From NCBI GenBank assembly GCA_964017235.1, contig OZ024940.1, positions 30,746,573 through 30,810,572 on the forward strand: a DNA stretch of 64,000 bases. Reading direction: 5' to 3'. Positions within the stretch are counted from its first letter, which is position 1, and each line of letters starts with the position of its first letter. Shown piece by piece: positions 31,301 to 42,510 of this stretch. The translations under genes were made by a program, and so were the position numbers. The notes under the pieces are model-generated. The model made no database searches and had not been told where the DNA came from. It was given only the letters and a program-made list of their open reading frames with translations. The DNA comes from Sabellastarte sp. h YS-2021 (taxonomy: Eukaryota > Annelida > Polychaeta > Sabellida > Sabellidae).

Positions 31301-33290
31301 GCTGAACTCTAGATACCAGGCATGGAGGTTCAGGGATGTTGGGTTGGCATGGTAATGGTTGTTCAGTGGTTGTTTTAGCAGAGTGCATGTGGGTGGTAGC
31401 TGTCTTGGAATATCCAGAGACATCTCCACCAGGTCCCAAAACCATGGTTTTGTCCGCCAGTCTGGGGCTATCAGAATTATCCTGCATGTTTGTGATTGAA
31501 GTTTTTGTACAACCTTGGGTAGCAGGGCGGTGGGAGGGAATGCGTAAGCAACCAGGTTTTCCCATGGAATGTTGAGGTCATCTACTGCCCATGCCTGAGG
31601 ATCCGGAATCGGAGAGACATATGTAGGAAGCTTTTTGTTCAGGCTGGTTGCGAACAGGTCCACTTGGGGACTCTCCCAAAGTTTGGAAATTTGTTTGAAA
31701 ACCTGTGGAGAAAGGGACCACTCTGTTGATTGGATCTGGTTCCTCCTTGAGAGGCCGTCCGCGATCACATTGAGTGAGCCCGGTACATGTCTTGCTCTGA
31801 GTGTAACATTGTTTAGGCGACACCAAGTGAGAATTCTCCACATTAGGGCACAGAGTTCTGCTAATTTTGTGCCGCCCAGTTTGTTGATATAGGCCACCAC
31901 TGAGGTGTTGTCTGAGGACTTGATTGTTCCTGTTCCTTGAAGAATTGCAGAGCCAGAAGAACCGCCTTCATTTCTAATAGGTTGATGTGAAGGTGCTTTT
32001 CTGAGAGAGACCAGAGCCCTCCTGTAGAGTTTTGACCTGAGTGAGCGCCCCAACCTGCGTTTGAGGCATCTGTAAATATTAGTTTTTCGTGTTCCTTGGG
32101 GTGGAGATGTTCTCCTTGTAGCACATTTTGAGGGTCTAACCACCATTCCCCGTGTCGTATCATCTGATGATTCCAGGGGATCAGTGTGTCCAGAGGCATC
32201 GGATATTTCCAATGAGTTTTGAGATGCCACTGAAAAGGTCTCATATGCATCCTGCCCAATTTTACAGTCTTCTCCGTTGATGCAAGCAATCCAATGGTGG
32301 ACATAAGAGTCCTTGCACTGATAACAGACTTCAAGGAGAGGCGATGGAACATCTCCTGAAGTTTGGTCCACCTGTCTTGCGTGGGCTTCACAAGAGCCAA
32401 ATCTAGTAAAAAGTGGTAACCCAGGAAGTCGAACCTCTGAGATGGTTTGAGTTCTGACTTCTTGAGGTTTACTATAAAGCCCAAATCCTTCACCAGCTTT
32501 AGTACTTTTTGTGTTTGGACCGTGCATTGTTGTTCTGAGGGGGCACGGATCAACCAGTCGTCCAGGTATTGGTGGAGTCCGATTCCTGATTGCAAAGCCA
32601 TCAGTTTTACCTCTTTGACTATACTGGTGAAAATGAGGGGGGCTGTTGCTAGCCCGAAGGGGAGGCTGGTGAACTGGTAAGTGACGCCTTTGAAATGAAA
32701 CCTGAGGTATTTTTGAGACTGGGTGTGAATTGGCACGTGTAAGTAAGCGTCTGTGAGATCTATGGATGTGACCCATTCCCCTTTCCTGAGGGAGGCACAT
32801 ATGGACTCGGGGGGTCTCCATCTTGAACTTTGGGATGGCCAGGAATTTGTTTAGTGAACTCAAGTCTATAACTGGCCTCCAGCGGTTGCCTGGTTTTGGA
32901 ACCAGGAAGAGAAGGCTGTAAAATCCCAGACTTTCTGGGGTATGAACGACTTCAACTGCGCCTTTCTGCAGCAGGTCTTGAATAGAGGTCCATAAGGCAC
33001 TTTGTTTGTCGAAGCCTGCGTAACTGCTGATTATGCAGGGTACCCTGGATAGGTTTGGGCGTTATCCGTCTCTTATGAGCCCTGTGATCAACTGGTGGGA
33101 CCCATGTTTTTCCCACTCTGGAAGGAACTGCCTTAGTCTGCCCCCCACTGGCAGATCTTTTTCTGGAATAAATACACTTTTGAACTGAACTAGCTTGGAT
33201 GTATCCCGAGACCGTACAACCAGAGTCTTCCCCCCCCCCCTTGGGGACTGTACACACGGAGTCTTTTCCCTCTCCGGTAGGGAAAACACA
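31115..33290 (-). pseudogene. ORF2 (RT, RNase H, methyltransferase-like) of D, frameshifted
   Basis: It begins with DLPVGGRLRQFLPEW near 33150, soon meets a stop, then shows RWRPVIDLSSLNKFLA (about 32880-32830) and, after a frame change, IHTQSQKYLRFHFKG, LPFGLATAPLIF and YLDDW (YLDD at 32569-32558). RNase H is FTDASNAGWGAH, and NTSVVAYINKLGG follows in a third frame. The C-terminal region reads DLFATSLNKKLPTYVSPIPD, then AYAFPPTALLPKV and IILIAPDWRTKPWFWDLVE. The end overlaps the YR frame. Confidence 0.85.
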
Positions 33291-33363
33291 GTGTAAGGGA
33301 TCTCCTAAAAGCATTGTCAGTTCTAATCCAGGGTTTTGTAAAGGTAGCACTTGGTATTGAGTG

Positions 33364-36028
33364 TCATTGAGGAGGTTGCTGCTGCTTGTTACCACCTGTG
33401 CGGCCTCTGCGACCACCACGTCCTCCTCTGCGACCACCTTGGGGTGGATGTTGAAAGAAGGGTTGCTGCACCATATATTGTGGAGCCGGCATGGGTTGGT
33501 AGTAAACCCCTTGTCAGCCTGTTTACCTAAGAGAACTAATCCACCCCTACACTTCCTTTAGAAATACTAGACGAAGTACCCCTAAACTCAAGTTCCTTCA
33601 TACCCCCACTTTTGACCGTAGAGTTCATAAATCAATTAAACACTTCTCAAATTCTTTTAGTCACTATGCCCCAGTTTTTTGGAACTCTCTCCCCTTCCAA
33701 ATAAGAAACAGTCCCTCTGTCGCATCTTTCAGGAAACACCTCAAAACGCACCTTTTCAACTCTAGCTTCCCAACTTAGTCTCCTTCCCTCTCGGTTCCAC
33801 CCACAAACCCGGTACACTGACCTTGAACGCCCCTCGACTCTTCTTATAAGAAATGATTTTTGTTACTAGCGCACTGAGTTCCCCTCAGTGGGGAAGATAT
33901 TGCGCCTGCAAAGCAGTAGATTAGATTAGACGTCCACCCCTACTCCTCTTGCTTTTCTTGTATGGGTGGAAACGTTGCTCCTTCTTGGATCCAGGTTTCA
34001 CTCCTAGTCCTATCAAGTGTTGCTCATACTCCTGCATGAGACTCCTCTCAAACAGGTCTCCACCTGAGACTGGGGCGGCGCGAAGATTGCGTACCCTAAA
34101 AGCATCCAGGTTGGGGTGAGCATGGCGTAGATAGGCATCACGCCTGAGAAGCACCAGGTTCGTGAGAGTGGATAAAAAGTTGGATACCAAGTCTGTGTAG
34201 GCCTTGGACATACTCCTACTTATATCCAGCATAAACTGCATCTGGGCAGATTCCTGTTGGGTCATGGAGAACAACTGCAACATGATCTGCTCTCTGGTGG
34301 GCCCGTCCGTGGTTGCACGGAACTGTTCAAACAATCTCTCCCTTTGGTCCCTTGAGAGACGAAGATTGTTGAGACACGACTCGCTGGCCATCCCGAAGGT
34401 GGAGAGGAAATTAGCAATGCTGATGATCTCTCGAGTCATGTATTCCAGCTTGACTAGATCCTTCTGTTGGACTGTCCACTCCTGTAGCCAGGCTTTGCAA
34501 TATTAGAAAAAGCCTGGGGAACCACTGTGCAAACTTATTGTCCACTACACTATAAGAGCTTCCCTTGTGTGGTGGAATGCCTGGGAATTTTCCTATCTCC
34601 AGAGTATTTGACGTGCTCGGTTTGACTGAGTCGTCCTGGGCAGTCTGAAGGCGAGATAGGTCGGCAACCATTGGGAGTTTGATAGATGGGGGTCTATCCA
34701 ACTTTTCCTGCTGCAGGAGAAGGGGATCACGTCCCAGTGCTGAGCCCAGCTTGTAGTCCTCTTCTGCTGCTGGGTCAGGAATGGACAAGAACTCACTAAC
34801 CTTTGGACCAGTTCCCTGAAAGGGAGGTTAGGGGGTGCCGCCTGTTCTCCAAATTCCGTAGGGTCTTCCGGCTTTGAAGGGGAAAAGGAGGAAGCTGAAG
34901 CATCAGTACCGTATTCCTCTTGTTCCAAAGCTTGAAGAGGAGATGCGAGCCTTGGAGCAGAAGCAGCCATCGGCAAAAAGGATGGCTGTGTAGAGGGGGT
35001 GGTCGTTGGTACCTTCACTTGAGAGACCACCGCTTGGATGGACTGTTGAGCGATAGCTGAGGAGCCCTTAACCTTTGCAAAACCCTTCTTTACCTCAGGA
35101 GGGGCAGGTTGAGATGGAGCCGACTCCATTGGTTCCTCTGCTTTGGCAGGCGGTATGGCAGACACCGGTGTGATAGACACAATATGAGGTGGCGGTGCTG
35201 TAGATGTAGCTGCTGGAGGTTGAGTTTGTGCCGGGGCCAAACGCGTGAACATCTGCTCCATGGACTGTTGAAGGAATGCCTGCAGTCCTGTTTGCAACTG
35301 AGCAGAGAGATCCTTGATTTGTTGCTGGTTTTTCTGCTGCAGAGAGTTCATCATCTCAAAATTCTGCTGCTCCAGCTGGCTCCTGATGAGTTGAGTCCTA
35401 GGAGTCTGTGGGATCTCTGTTGTTGAGACAGCCCTCTGAGGTTGTGGGAATGACAAAGCTGCCATTCTTTCCGCAACTGATTGCCTGCCAGGAGTTGTGT
35501 GTGGTAGGTATCCTGACGGCGGAATGTCCTGTGTGACAGGGGGTGCGGCGCCCTGAAAAGGGCTGAAGAATCAGTCGTAGACTGTTGTACCGGACCCATA
35601 GTAAAAGAAGTCGCCGGGACAGCCTGTGCGGGTAATGAAGCCGGTAGGCTAGTGAGAGGGCTGATGCCGGTGAGAGGTGCACCTGTACCGGAGTCTTCCG
35701 GTTCAAGATCCAGAAGAGTGTCGTCCACTTGCGAGAAATCTTCACCGGTCGGGGCTGGTTCTTCTGTCTCCAGCTCCTCAAATGAGTCACCCTGTGAGCT
35801 GGTTTTATGCCTGTAAGCAGACCTCTTGGCAAAATTTTCTCTGAGATGGGACCACTGCTCTTCTGTCAGTGAAGCACACGCTGAACACTGCGTGGTGTCA
35901 GCTCCTTGTGCACAGGGATCCAGTCCCTTGCACTTGGCTCTACAGCCAAAGCAGGAGCCATGAGAATCAAACTGGGGCATAAAATGTCCACACTTGCCCC
36001 GTTTCTGGTAAGGAGGTGTCTTAACCAT
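33364..36028 (-). pseudogene. ORF1 (Gag-like) of D, broken and split by a LINE fragment
   Basis: ATG at 36028 gives MVKTPPYQKRGKCGHFMPQF, followed by DSHGSCFGCRAKCKGLDPC and CSACASLTEEQ, the same Cys/His spacing as family 1. Frames change near 35700, 35450, 34800 and 34450. The middle is Gln/Pro/Ser-rich; the conserved C-terminal block includes LVLLRRDAYLRHAHPNLDAF. A LINE piece (33521-33930) splits the tail, which ends in an RGG-rich run (GGRRGGRGGRRGRTGG) and TGA at 33366-33364. The bases after this stop are CACTCA and the downstream frame is not Cys-rich, unlike family 1. Confidence 0.8.
33521..33930 (+). mobile_element. LINE 3' fragment inside ORF1 of D
   Basis: From GTTTACCTAAGAG to the (GATTA)n tail it matches the end of the LINE at 44789-45713, including GCGCACTGAGTTCCC and AAAGCAGTAGATTAGATTAG. 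It is 5'-truncated, as usual for LINE insertions. No clean target duplication was seen. Confidence 0.85.
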
Positions 36029-36129
36029 ATTACCAAAATGTTCTATAAACTGTTATGAAACAATTTAATCACAATTTAACTGTCTACCCACAGTTATATA
36101 GCTGTAACAATTCACTAAAAGTGAGAGTC

Positions 36130-36410
36130 ACTAGCAAGCTAACTTGACAAGATGGCTTCCAACAAAAAGAAGGAAGTGCTCATGGGAGCAATCTGATAGG
36201 TACCCTAGGTCACGTGGCCAAGCCAGCAGGTGTGTGTTTACCCGCACCGGTACTATATCACCGGCATTCCCCGTGACCAGTACTCCGGATAGCCCCGTCT
36301 ATCTGAATTTCACGGGTAATAGTTTTCAACTTTACTCCAGTTGGAAGCTTCCCGTGGTCAACCACCGGTAAAGCATATGGTTACAAGAGGTAGGACTATT
36401 GTAGCGTAAT
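36130..36410 (-). repeat. Left ITR of D
   Basis: Inverted copy of 29235-29520. The outer tip GTAGCGTAAT (plus strand) stops short by a few bases compared with the ICR, and element E follows immediately. Confidence 0.88.
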
Positions 36411-38064
36411 ACACTGGTAGCTCTTTGTCAGGAATTAGGTCGGTTGCTCAACAGGGAGAAGTCAGAACCTCACCCCAAACAAGTCTTCGACTTCATAGGT
36501 TACCAGTTAGATTTGAAAGAGGCCTGGCAGACCCTTTAGAAAAAAATAAGAGATCTGATGACCACTCTGGTATGCCCAATCCAGAAGCTAATGTCCCTGA
36601 TAGGCTTACTGACAGCCAGAGAGGTACATCTAGGCCGGCTACACATGAGACCAATACAGTGGCATTTGAAAAACAACTGGAGGGTACTGGATTCCCATCC
36701 TCAAGTCACTCCACTCAAATGTTTGCCATCAGGTTCAACAACAAGCTTCAAAAATTTGTCTCACCGCTCCCAGACCTCCAAGCATGGGCAGTGGATGCAC
36801 TCAACACAGGTAGCCATCTTGGGAAAGTGGTGGAGAAATTGCAGGTCTACCCTTGCAGCAGAATCATTCTGATTGCACCAGGGTGGCCCAATATGCCTTG
36901 GATTTGGGATCTGGTGACCATGTCCAGTCAGATCCCATTGTGCCTACCCAACCTGTCCAGTCTGTTGACTCAGCTGTTCAACCAGATTCTGCACAGGAAT
37001 GTATCAAACTTGAATCTTTATGCTTGGCTCCTAGAGCCTCAGCTATCAAAGAGCAGGGCTTCTCTGAGGCAGTGGCAGCATGAATTGAGGCTCCTCAAAG
37101 AGGATCAACCAGATCAGTTTATGAGGCAAAGTGGACAATTTTGTGGTGCCACAGTAATCAGATGGACTGCAGAGCACGACCGATAAAGTCCATAGCCGAC
37201 TTTCTGCTGTACCTGTTCCAGGACAGGAAGTTGCGGCCAAGCACCATTGATGGCTACAGGTCAGCCATTCTAGACAAACTGGATAATCCGATAATGTCAA
37301 CAAGAATGAGAATCTCACTCGTCTCTTGGACAACTTTCATAGAGTCATACCCAAGGGTCAGAGGGGCATCTCCTCTTGGAACCTTTCCCTGGTGTTGATC
37401 CAGCTGACAAAGGCTCCTTTTGAACCACTTGGGTAAGGAGGCCTCTTTGAGGCACTTGACCTTGTCTTCCTCCTAGATTAGGGTTCAGGCAAACGCAGGA
37501 ATGAGATCCATGCTTGGCAACATCAGACATCAGTCAGACTGGTCCAAGGTGTCTCTTTACCCCTCACCCAACTTTCTTTCCAAGAACCAGCTAGCAAAGG
37601 AGGGTCTAGACAGTGTGGCCCCAGTGGAATCCTAGCCCTGGGCCCCACTCTGGATACGTCACTTCAGGGTGACAGGTCCCTATGTCCAGTCAGAGCCCTG
37701 CATTATTACTTGGACAGGACCTCAGAACTTAGGCGGAACAAGGAGTTAGTCTTTGTCTCCTTCAAGAAAGGTTTCAACAAAGATATCTCACCTGCCACTA
37801 TCTCCTCATGGATCAAGCAGACTGTGGTCCTATGTTATGAGCTCTCTGATCAGCAGGCCCTCACCTCACATCAGGTTAAAGCCCATAATGTCAGGGCCTT
37901 TGCTGCCTCCAAGGCCTTCCAGTCAGGAATTTCGTTGGAGCAGATATTATCAGCCTGCCATTGGAAGTCACACAACTCGGTTTTATCTGAAGGATGTGGC
38001 TTGGGCTGATTTAGAGCTTTTCCATTTGGACCCAGTAGTTGCTGCTCAGCAGATCCACCAGTAA
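36411..38064 (+). pseudogene. 3' half of ORF2 and YR of element A/E
   Basis: It resumes at LCQELGRLLNREKSEPHPKQ, near the end of RT, passes LMSLIGLLTAREVHLGRLHM, loses most of RNase H by an internal deletion near 36710-36730, then reads the methyltransferase-like region (AWAVDALNT and IILIAPGWPNMPWIWDLV). YR pieces follow: KSIADFLLYLFQDRKL, then after frame changes ELVFVSFKKGFNKDISPATI and KAHNVRAFAASKAF. A frameshift follows ACHWKSHN, so FYLKD lies off frame. Non-functional. Confidence 0.8.
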
Positions 38065-39219
38065 CCCTAGGAATGAGGAGATCTGTATACAGTCAAACCT
38101 GTACATGTGACCACTCTCAAATAGAGACCACTTGCTAGTTAAGACCGCTTTTATTCCCCCCAACGAAATTTAGATATGAGACATATCCGAATAGAGACCA
38201 CTCCTTAGTTGTGACCAGAGACCGCTAAAATCATTCCCAAGGACACAAAAAAACCTCTATACAAGAGACCACACAATGCAGACTACTGGCTAACATGGAC
38301 ACTGATGATCAATGGATGGGCCATATATCTATTGTGAATTGTCCCCCATTGTCCATTTCCACATACATGTTCAATTAAGACCCTAACAATAAACACAGGT
38401 TTAAAATGCCTGCCTCTTTTCTTTGTCATTAAAACAAGGGATTTCTATAAAGTGTGACGTATGCATAGTTTGAAGCAAAAAGGGTGTGTGTTGATCAGTA
38501 CACTTTGGATTAATGGAAAGCTGAACTGGCTAGGCTTGTAAGGGACTATTTACCATATGGTCTGTGTTAAATAAGAAAAGCAAACAAACCAGCTTCAAAT
38601 GGTAGTACAAATGGGGGAGAGATTTAAACAGAATTAGTGATGGCCATTTTTTAATCCAAAATTTCTGCCAACTGTTACATGTACTTTTGTACAGTTTGTA
38701 TTTTGTTAAATAATCATTTTACACCAATTGACCTGATTCTACAAAGACAGTAACCTTGACTACTATTCTTTTAATTGCTACATTGGGATTGATCTCTAAC
38801 ATGCTAATGTCAAACAGATTGTGGATTGTAATGCTCACTAAATGGAGAGAGAAACCTAGTGACAGGAAAGGAATTCATACAATGGTTTCATATAAAGACC
38901 GACCCCTATGAAAGACCGTTTTTAGCATTTCCCTTGGGCAGTCTTTATTAGGGATGGGTCGGTATGAAAAATATGTACATCGGGAGGTCGCCAATGCAAA
39001 ACCGTACCGATTCCGGGATTTCGCGTTTTAATAAACCCCAAATAAAGGGGGGGGGAATGGCAACTTTCAGTATATTGCTGGGTACTGGTAACCAGCCATA
39101 GGACTATAGATTTCCTGACTCTAAGTCAATCTTGGCCTGAAAAATTTTGTTGATTGTTTACAAGTTCTCTTAAGTCCCAAGTAATTGACCCGCCTACCAA
39201 ATGGTAGTTATTTAGCAAT
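38065..39219 (+). other. 3' region of E interrupted by unrelated repeats
   Basis: After the YR end the DNA matches G2 briefly (GAGGAGATCTGTA), then about 850 bases of repeat intervene, starting TACAGTCAAACCTGTACA with repeated AGAGACCACT motifs; the right part (38945-39030) is an inverted piece of the 10350-10760 repeat. Family 1 3' sequence returns near 39050 (for example ACCCGCCTACCAAATGG). No gene. Confidence 0.6.
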
Positions 39220-39291
39220 TGTCCATTGGATATGATGTATTAACGCAATAAAATTGCAAATTTATGAAGTAAATACCCTATCCAATGGACA
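39220..39291 (+). repeat. Shortened ICR of element A/E
   Basis: The left arm TGTCCATTGGATATGATG to ACGCAATAAAATTGCAAATT is whole; the right arm lost about 20 bases between AAGTAAAT and ACCCTATCCA compared with G2. Confidence 0.8.
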
Positions 39292-39562
39292 GGCAAGGCC
39301 CTCCCAACCTGCCCTGCTATCAGCTTACTAGGGGTCTTAATAGGTTTAGACAACGAAAAAGACATGACATCAGCCTGTCTAGACAGGAAGGAAGTACAAC
39401 GCGCCACCTAGCAAATGTACACTCCGTGACCGGTCCTGCTGGTGGAAACACATCATGGTTTTTTTTTTTTGGTGTTTAGCAGGACCGGTCGTGCTGACCG
39501 GAAAAGCAATTGTCTATTGGATTGGGTATTAACTTATAAAATTTAATTTACTCATTAATTTT
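39283..39562 (+). repeat. Right ITR of element A/E
   Basis: Inverted partner of the ITR at 20158, with TGTCTAGACA at 39397-39406. Its terminal ATTTT (39558-39562) is shared with the first bases of element F. Confidence 0.82.
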
Positions 39563-39873
39563 ATTGCCTTAATACATCTTACCTAACAGACTACAGCATA
39601 TGCCCGGCAACAGCCGGTCCTGCCAAACGCCAGAAAAAGGCGTTTTGAGTATCACTCCAGGTCGGAACCGGTATCATCTTCTATGCACTACGTGGCTAAT
39701 GCCTCCCCCACTCGCCAGGTGGCCCACGTGTGACGTCCTCTTGTTGTTTGGCGCAAATTCATCAAGACAAATTTTATTTCGCAGTGTACAAATATTGTGT
39801 TTTCTCAGGATATTTGATCAATTGGATTATTATTATTTTGTGCTAAAGTGTGAAGTTAAGCTTATAGATCATC

Positions 39874-41953
39874 ATGACGCTTACTTCCGGGCAGAAGAGG
39901 GGAATTTGTGTCCAAATATTGGCATCTTTTAATCCACACAATTGGTGTGCAAGATGTCGAGAGAAGGTGGTGGGGTCGTACCCCTGTGTTCTTGGTGAAG
40001 AACCATGTAAGTTCTGTGTCATTTTAACCCCGGAACAGACACACAAGCTGGCCATTCAAAAATATAAAATTAGAAAGGAAAAGAAGGGGGAAAGTTGTTA
40101 AAGATACCGAACTAGTGGACCCTCAGGATGTTTTCATCCTTAAAGCTGTCTCACCTTTGAAGAATTGTCCCTCTTCTACCCCGGTGAGTGCTTCTGTTAA
40201 TTCTGCTATGGTTTCCCCTCCTCCAAGTGAGCTGGACAAATGTTTAGATTCTTTACAAGATGAATGGTCTGCTCGCTTCGCCAGGATTGAAGCTTTGCTC
40301 ACCATGAAACCCAAAACAGATCCCGTCTTTTCTCCAGTTAAAACACCGATAACCAAGGCTAGATCTCCGGCTGCTTCAACTGTTTCTAAGACATTCTTTT
40401 TTGTTTTGTCTGTTTTCTGACTGGTCCTGTCACGGACTTTAAAATGAAATCTGCCCTTCAGGATTTGTATGGGGAATCTGCCTTGCAACAAGAACTGGTG
40501 TTGTCATCCCCTTCTGATGCAGCCGGACCGAAGGTAGATGACAAAGAAGATATCAGTGATGGGGAATTTGTTACCGGTTTCAACACAGGAACAGATTCAA
40601 ACTGAGGACCAGTCTCACAGACAGTTCGGTGTTAGATCTTATATGGGGTAGTGAGTGGAATCGCCTCAATTTTGATGGTCGATTATTCGTCCATTTTTCC
40701 GACCAATGATCGACCCATAATCGACTTTTTTACTCCACTGTTGGCCAATATATCCTGAAACACATTCCGGGATGAAGTATATGTCAATCCGGTAAGAATA
40801 ACGGTGTTTCCGACATTTGGTACCCACCAAAAGCACTCACTTCCGGTAAATATGGCGGTAGTTATAAACAAACTCAAAATTCGTGACAAATCTCTTGATT
40901 TATTAAAAGAAAGTTTAGGAAACTGCCTAAAATATAAAAAATATATGTGGATATTGAGACACATAAAGAAGGGTAAGATTTAATCGATTTCCAGAAGTTA
41001 TCAGTGACCGAACGCGATTGTACCATGACACCGACAATTAATCGAACGTTCGTCTAATCGTCCACCCACTAATATGGGGTGGAACTTTATTCCGGACCTA
41101 GAGTCTTCTGCTACAAGTTCTTCTGACAACCCCTGTGCTGGAAGTCGCCCTCAACCAATTAGCACGGTTTCAGTTGCTTTCCCTGCTGAAGAGTGGTTCT
41201 GTAAAAAGTTTGAGGAACTAAATCGCACCACTTTGTCTGGATACCACTCCAGATCCATGGAGGCTGGAGGTTTTCAAGCTGACCAGTTCTTAAACCCCCC
41301 CTGAGAGCCAACTCCACTGGTATGACATCCACAACTTCCCAGACTCAGCTACTGCCAGACTTATACGTTCTGTTCACTACTGGTCAAGTGATGCATCCAA
41401 GTTAAACGGCCTGTATAGTCGGGTGGCCAAGGCTTCGGGAACCGATTTGGTTCATCCACCTTAATTGTAGACCTCTCCCTCAAGAGACTGTCAGAAAATG
41501 GGAAAAATCTGCCCGAGATACCTCCTATATCTGCAATCAGGCAGCAGGGTTCAACCCTTGTGTCACCAAATTGCAGGAGCAGATACAGGAGAATGTCAGG
41601 ATCCTACAGAAGGAGTTGTCCAAAGGAAAAGGCTCCTAGGCACCTAAGAAGGCCGTGGATGACCTGAGAGGTCTGTGTGCTTTTTACCAGAACATTTCCA
41701 TTTGTTTGGGCAAATCTATGCAGCACATGACTGACTCCTTGTTTATCACCCTCATGCGCAGGACCACCTGACACCAGGTTTCAAGCAAGACAATTGGTGT
41801 GCATTGTGAAATGCTCCCCTTCAATCATATGGTCTTTTCCCGGATGATGCTTGAAGGTCTTTTGGCTGTAATACAGAACCTACTAGATCAGCTAAGGGCA
41901 GGGGTGGCTTCCGAGGCTCAAAGCCTTCCCGTGGTCAAAATAAATTTAAATGA
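39874..41953 (+). pseudogene. ORF1 (Gag-like) of F, broken by mutations and a MITE
   Basis: ATG 39874 gives MTLTSGQKRGICVQILASF, then NPHNWCARCREKVVGSYPC and CKFCVILTPEQ; the H of CGH is changed. Stops and shifts follow from 40099. The conserved YMGW block is split by the hAT MITE at 40649-41071; its second half reads MGWNFIPDLESS and EEWFCKKFEELN. The end is GQNKFK and TGA at 41951-41953. Confidence 0.78.
40649..41071. mobile_element. hAT-like MITE inserted in ORF1 of F
   Basis: 423 bases, inverted relative of 836-1254, with ends TAGTGAGTGGA and, inverted, TAGTGGGTGGA and a perfect 8-bp duplication ATATGGGG (40641-40648 and 41072-41079). Removing the element and one duplicate rejoins the Y-M-G-W codons of ORF1. 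Confidence 0.95.
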
Positions 41954-42510
41954 CAATTACTGTTTAGGTGTTCCTGCTGCTCCGAATTCAGGAAAGGAGT
42001 TAAGTGTGAACAATGTTTACAGCCAGGACTTTGTACTTGCTGCTCCAAATGTAAATTTTGTTGCAAACAATTCGTTGAGGCCTCCACAAAAGACAGGAGT
42101 AAGTCCTCCTGTAAACCTGAGAAATAAAAGATGTAAATCTTGTTCACAGTCTCAGCTATTCAGTGTTTGTAACTCATACTTCTGTTATGACAAATGTTGT
42201 ACCAAGGCCAATTGCTCAGAAACCTTGGTCCCTACGTTGTCAAAAGCAGGGTTCAAATCTATCATCAAGTCAAGTGCTGCACATGGGTCAGGGTAGAAAT
42301 CCGAACAGACACACAGATTCAGTCCTCTAAAGGTGCTTGGATCCTCAAGTCATCTTGCAACTCCTGTACCTTTTGCTCCTACAGGAGGCAAGCCTATCAA
42401 GGAAGTGTCAAATGTAGGAGATGTTTCTTCTGCAAGCCCATCCGCTTCTGTGACAAGTGTAAGCAATGCACCGGCTGCTGTACCCGCTCTTCCTGTAGGG
42501 TGTAGGCTGC
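41954..42510 (+). pseudogene. Cys-rich readthrough segment of F
   Basis: Continuing the ORF1 frame after TGA: CAATTACTG, then RCSCCSEFRKGVKCEQC, LCTCCSKCKFCCKQF and SSCKPEK before TAA near 42126. Farther on, the same frame reads CNSCTFCSYRRQAYQG, KCRRCFFCKPIRFCDKC and QCTGCCTRSSCRV up to about 42505. It is the most cysteine-dense copy. Confidence 0.62.

Larger units (their letters stand above)
23224..36410 (-). mobile_element. DIRS element D (family 2), minus strand
   Basis: Reading on the minus strand from 36410: left ITR, ORF1, ORF2, YR, ICR (29550-29650) and right ITR (29235-29520), with the last 23 bases of the right tip at 23224-23246 beyond inserted element B. Without B and the LINE fragment the element is about 6.8 kb. 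All of ITR-L, ITR-R and ICR are preserved. Every ORF is broken. Confidence 0.88.
20155..39562 (+). mobile_element. DIRS element A/E (family 1), outer host of a nest
   Basis: The left ITR begins near 20158 at ATCCATTGGACAATTGCT and its inverted partner is at 39290-39540, so 20155-23223 and 36411-39562 are read as one family 1 element. Element D, itself carrying B, lies between. The left part has ORF1 and the Cys-rich segment; the right part resumes late in reverse transcriptase, so the RT core is missing and a deletion accompanied or followed the D insertion. The extreme left tip is also lost. Confidence 0.75.

Noticed and set aside
31300-32863. Single long minus-strand protein covering RT and beyond
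   Set aside because: The 582-codon frame is a mixture: its first part runs off frame over RT; only the later part (RNase H end and methyltransferase-like region) is genuine.
33364-33369. Readthrough motif at the end of ORF1 of D
   Set aside because: TGA is followed by CACTCA, which breaks CARYYA at the third base, and the frame behind it is not Cys-rich.
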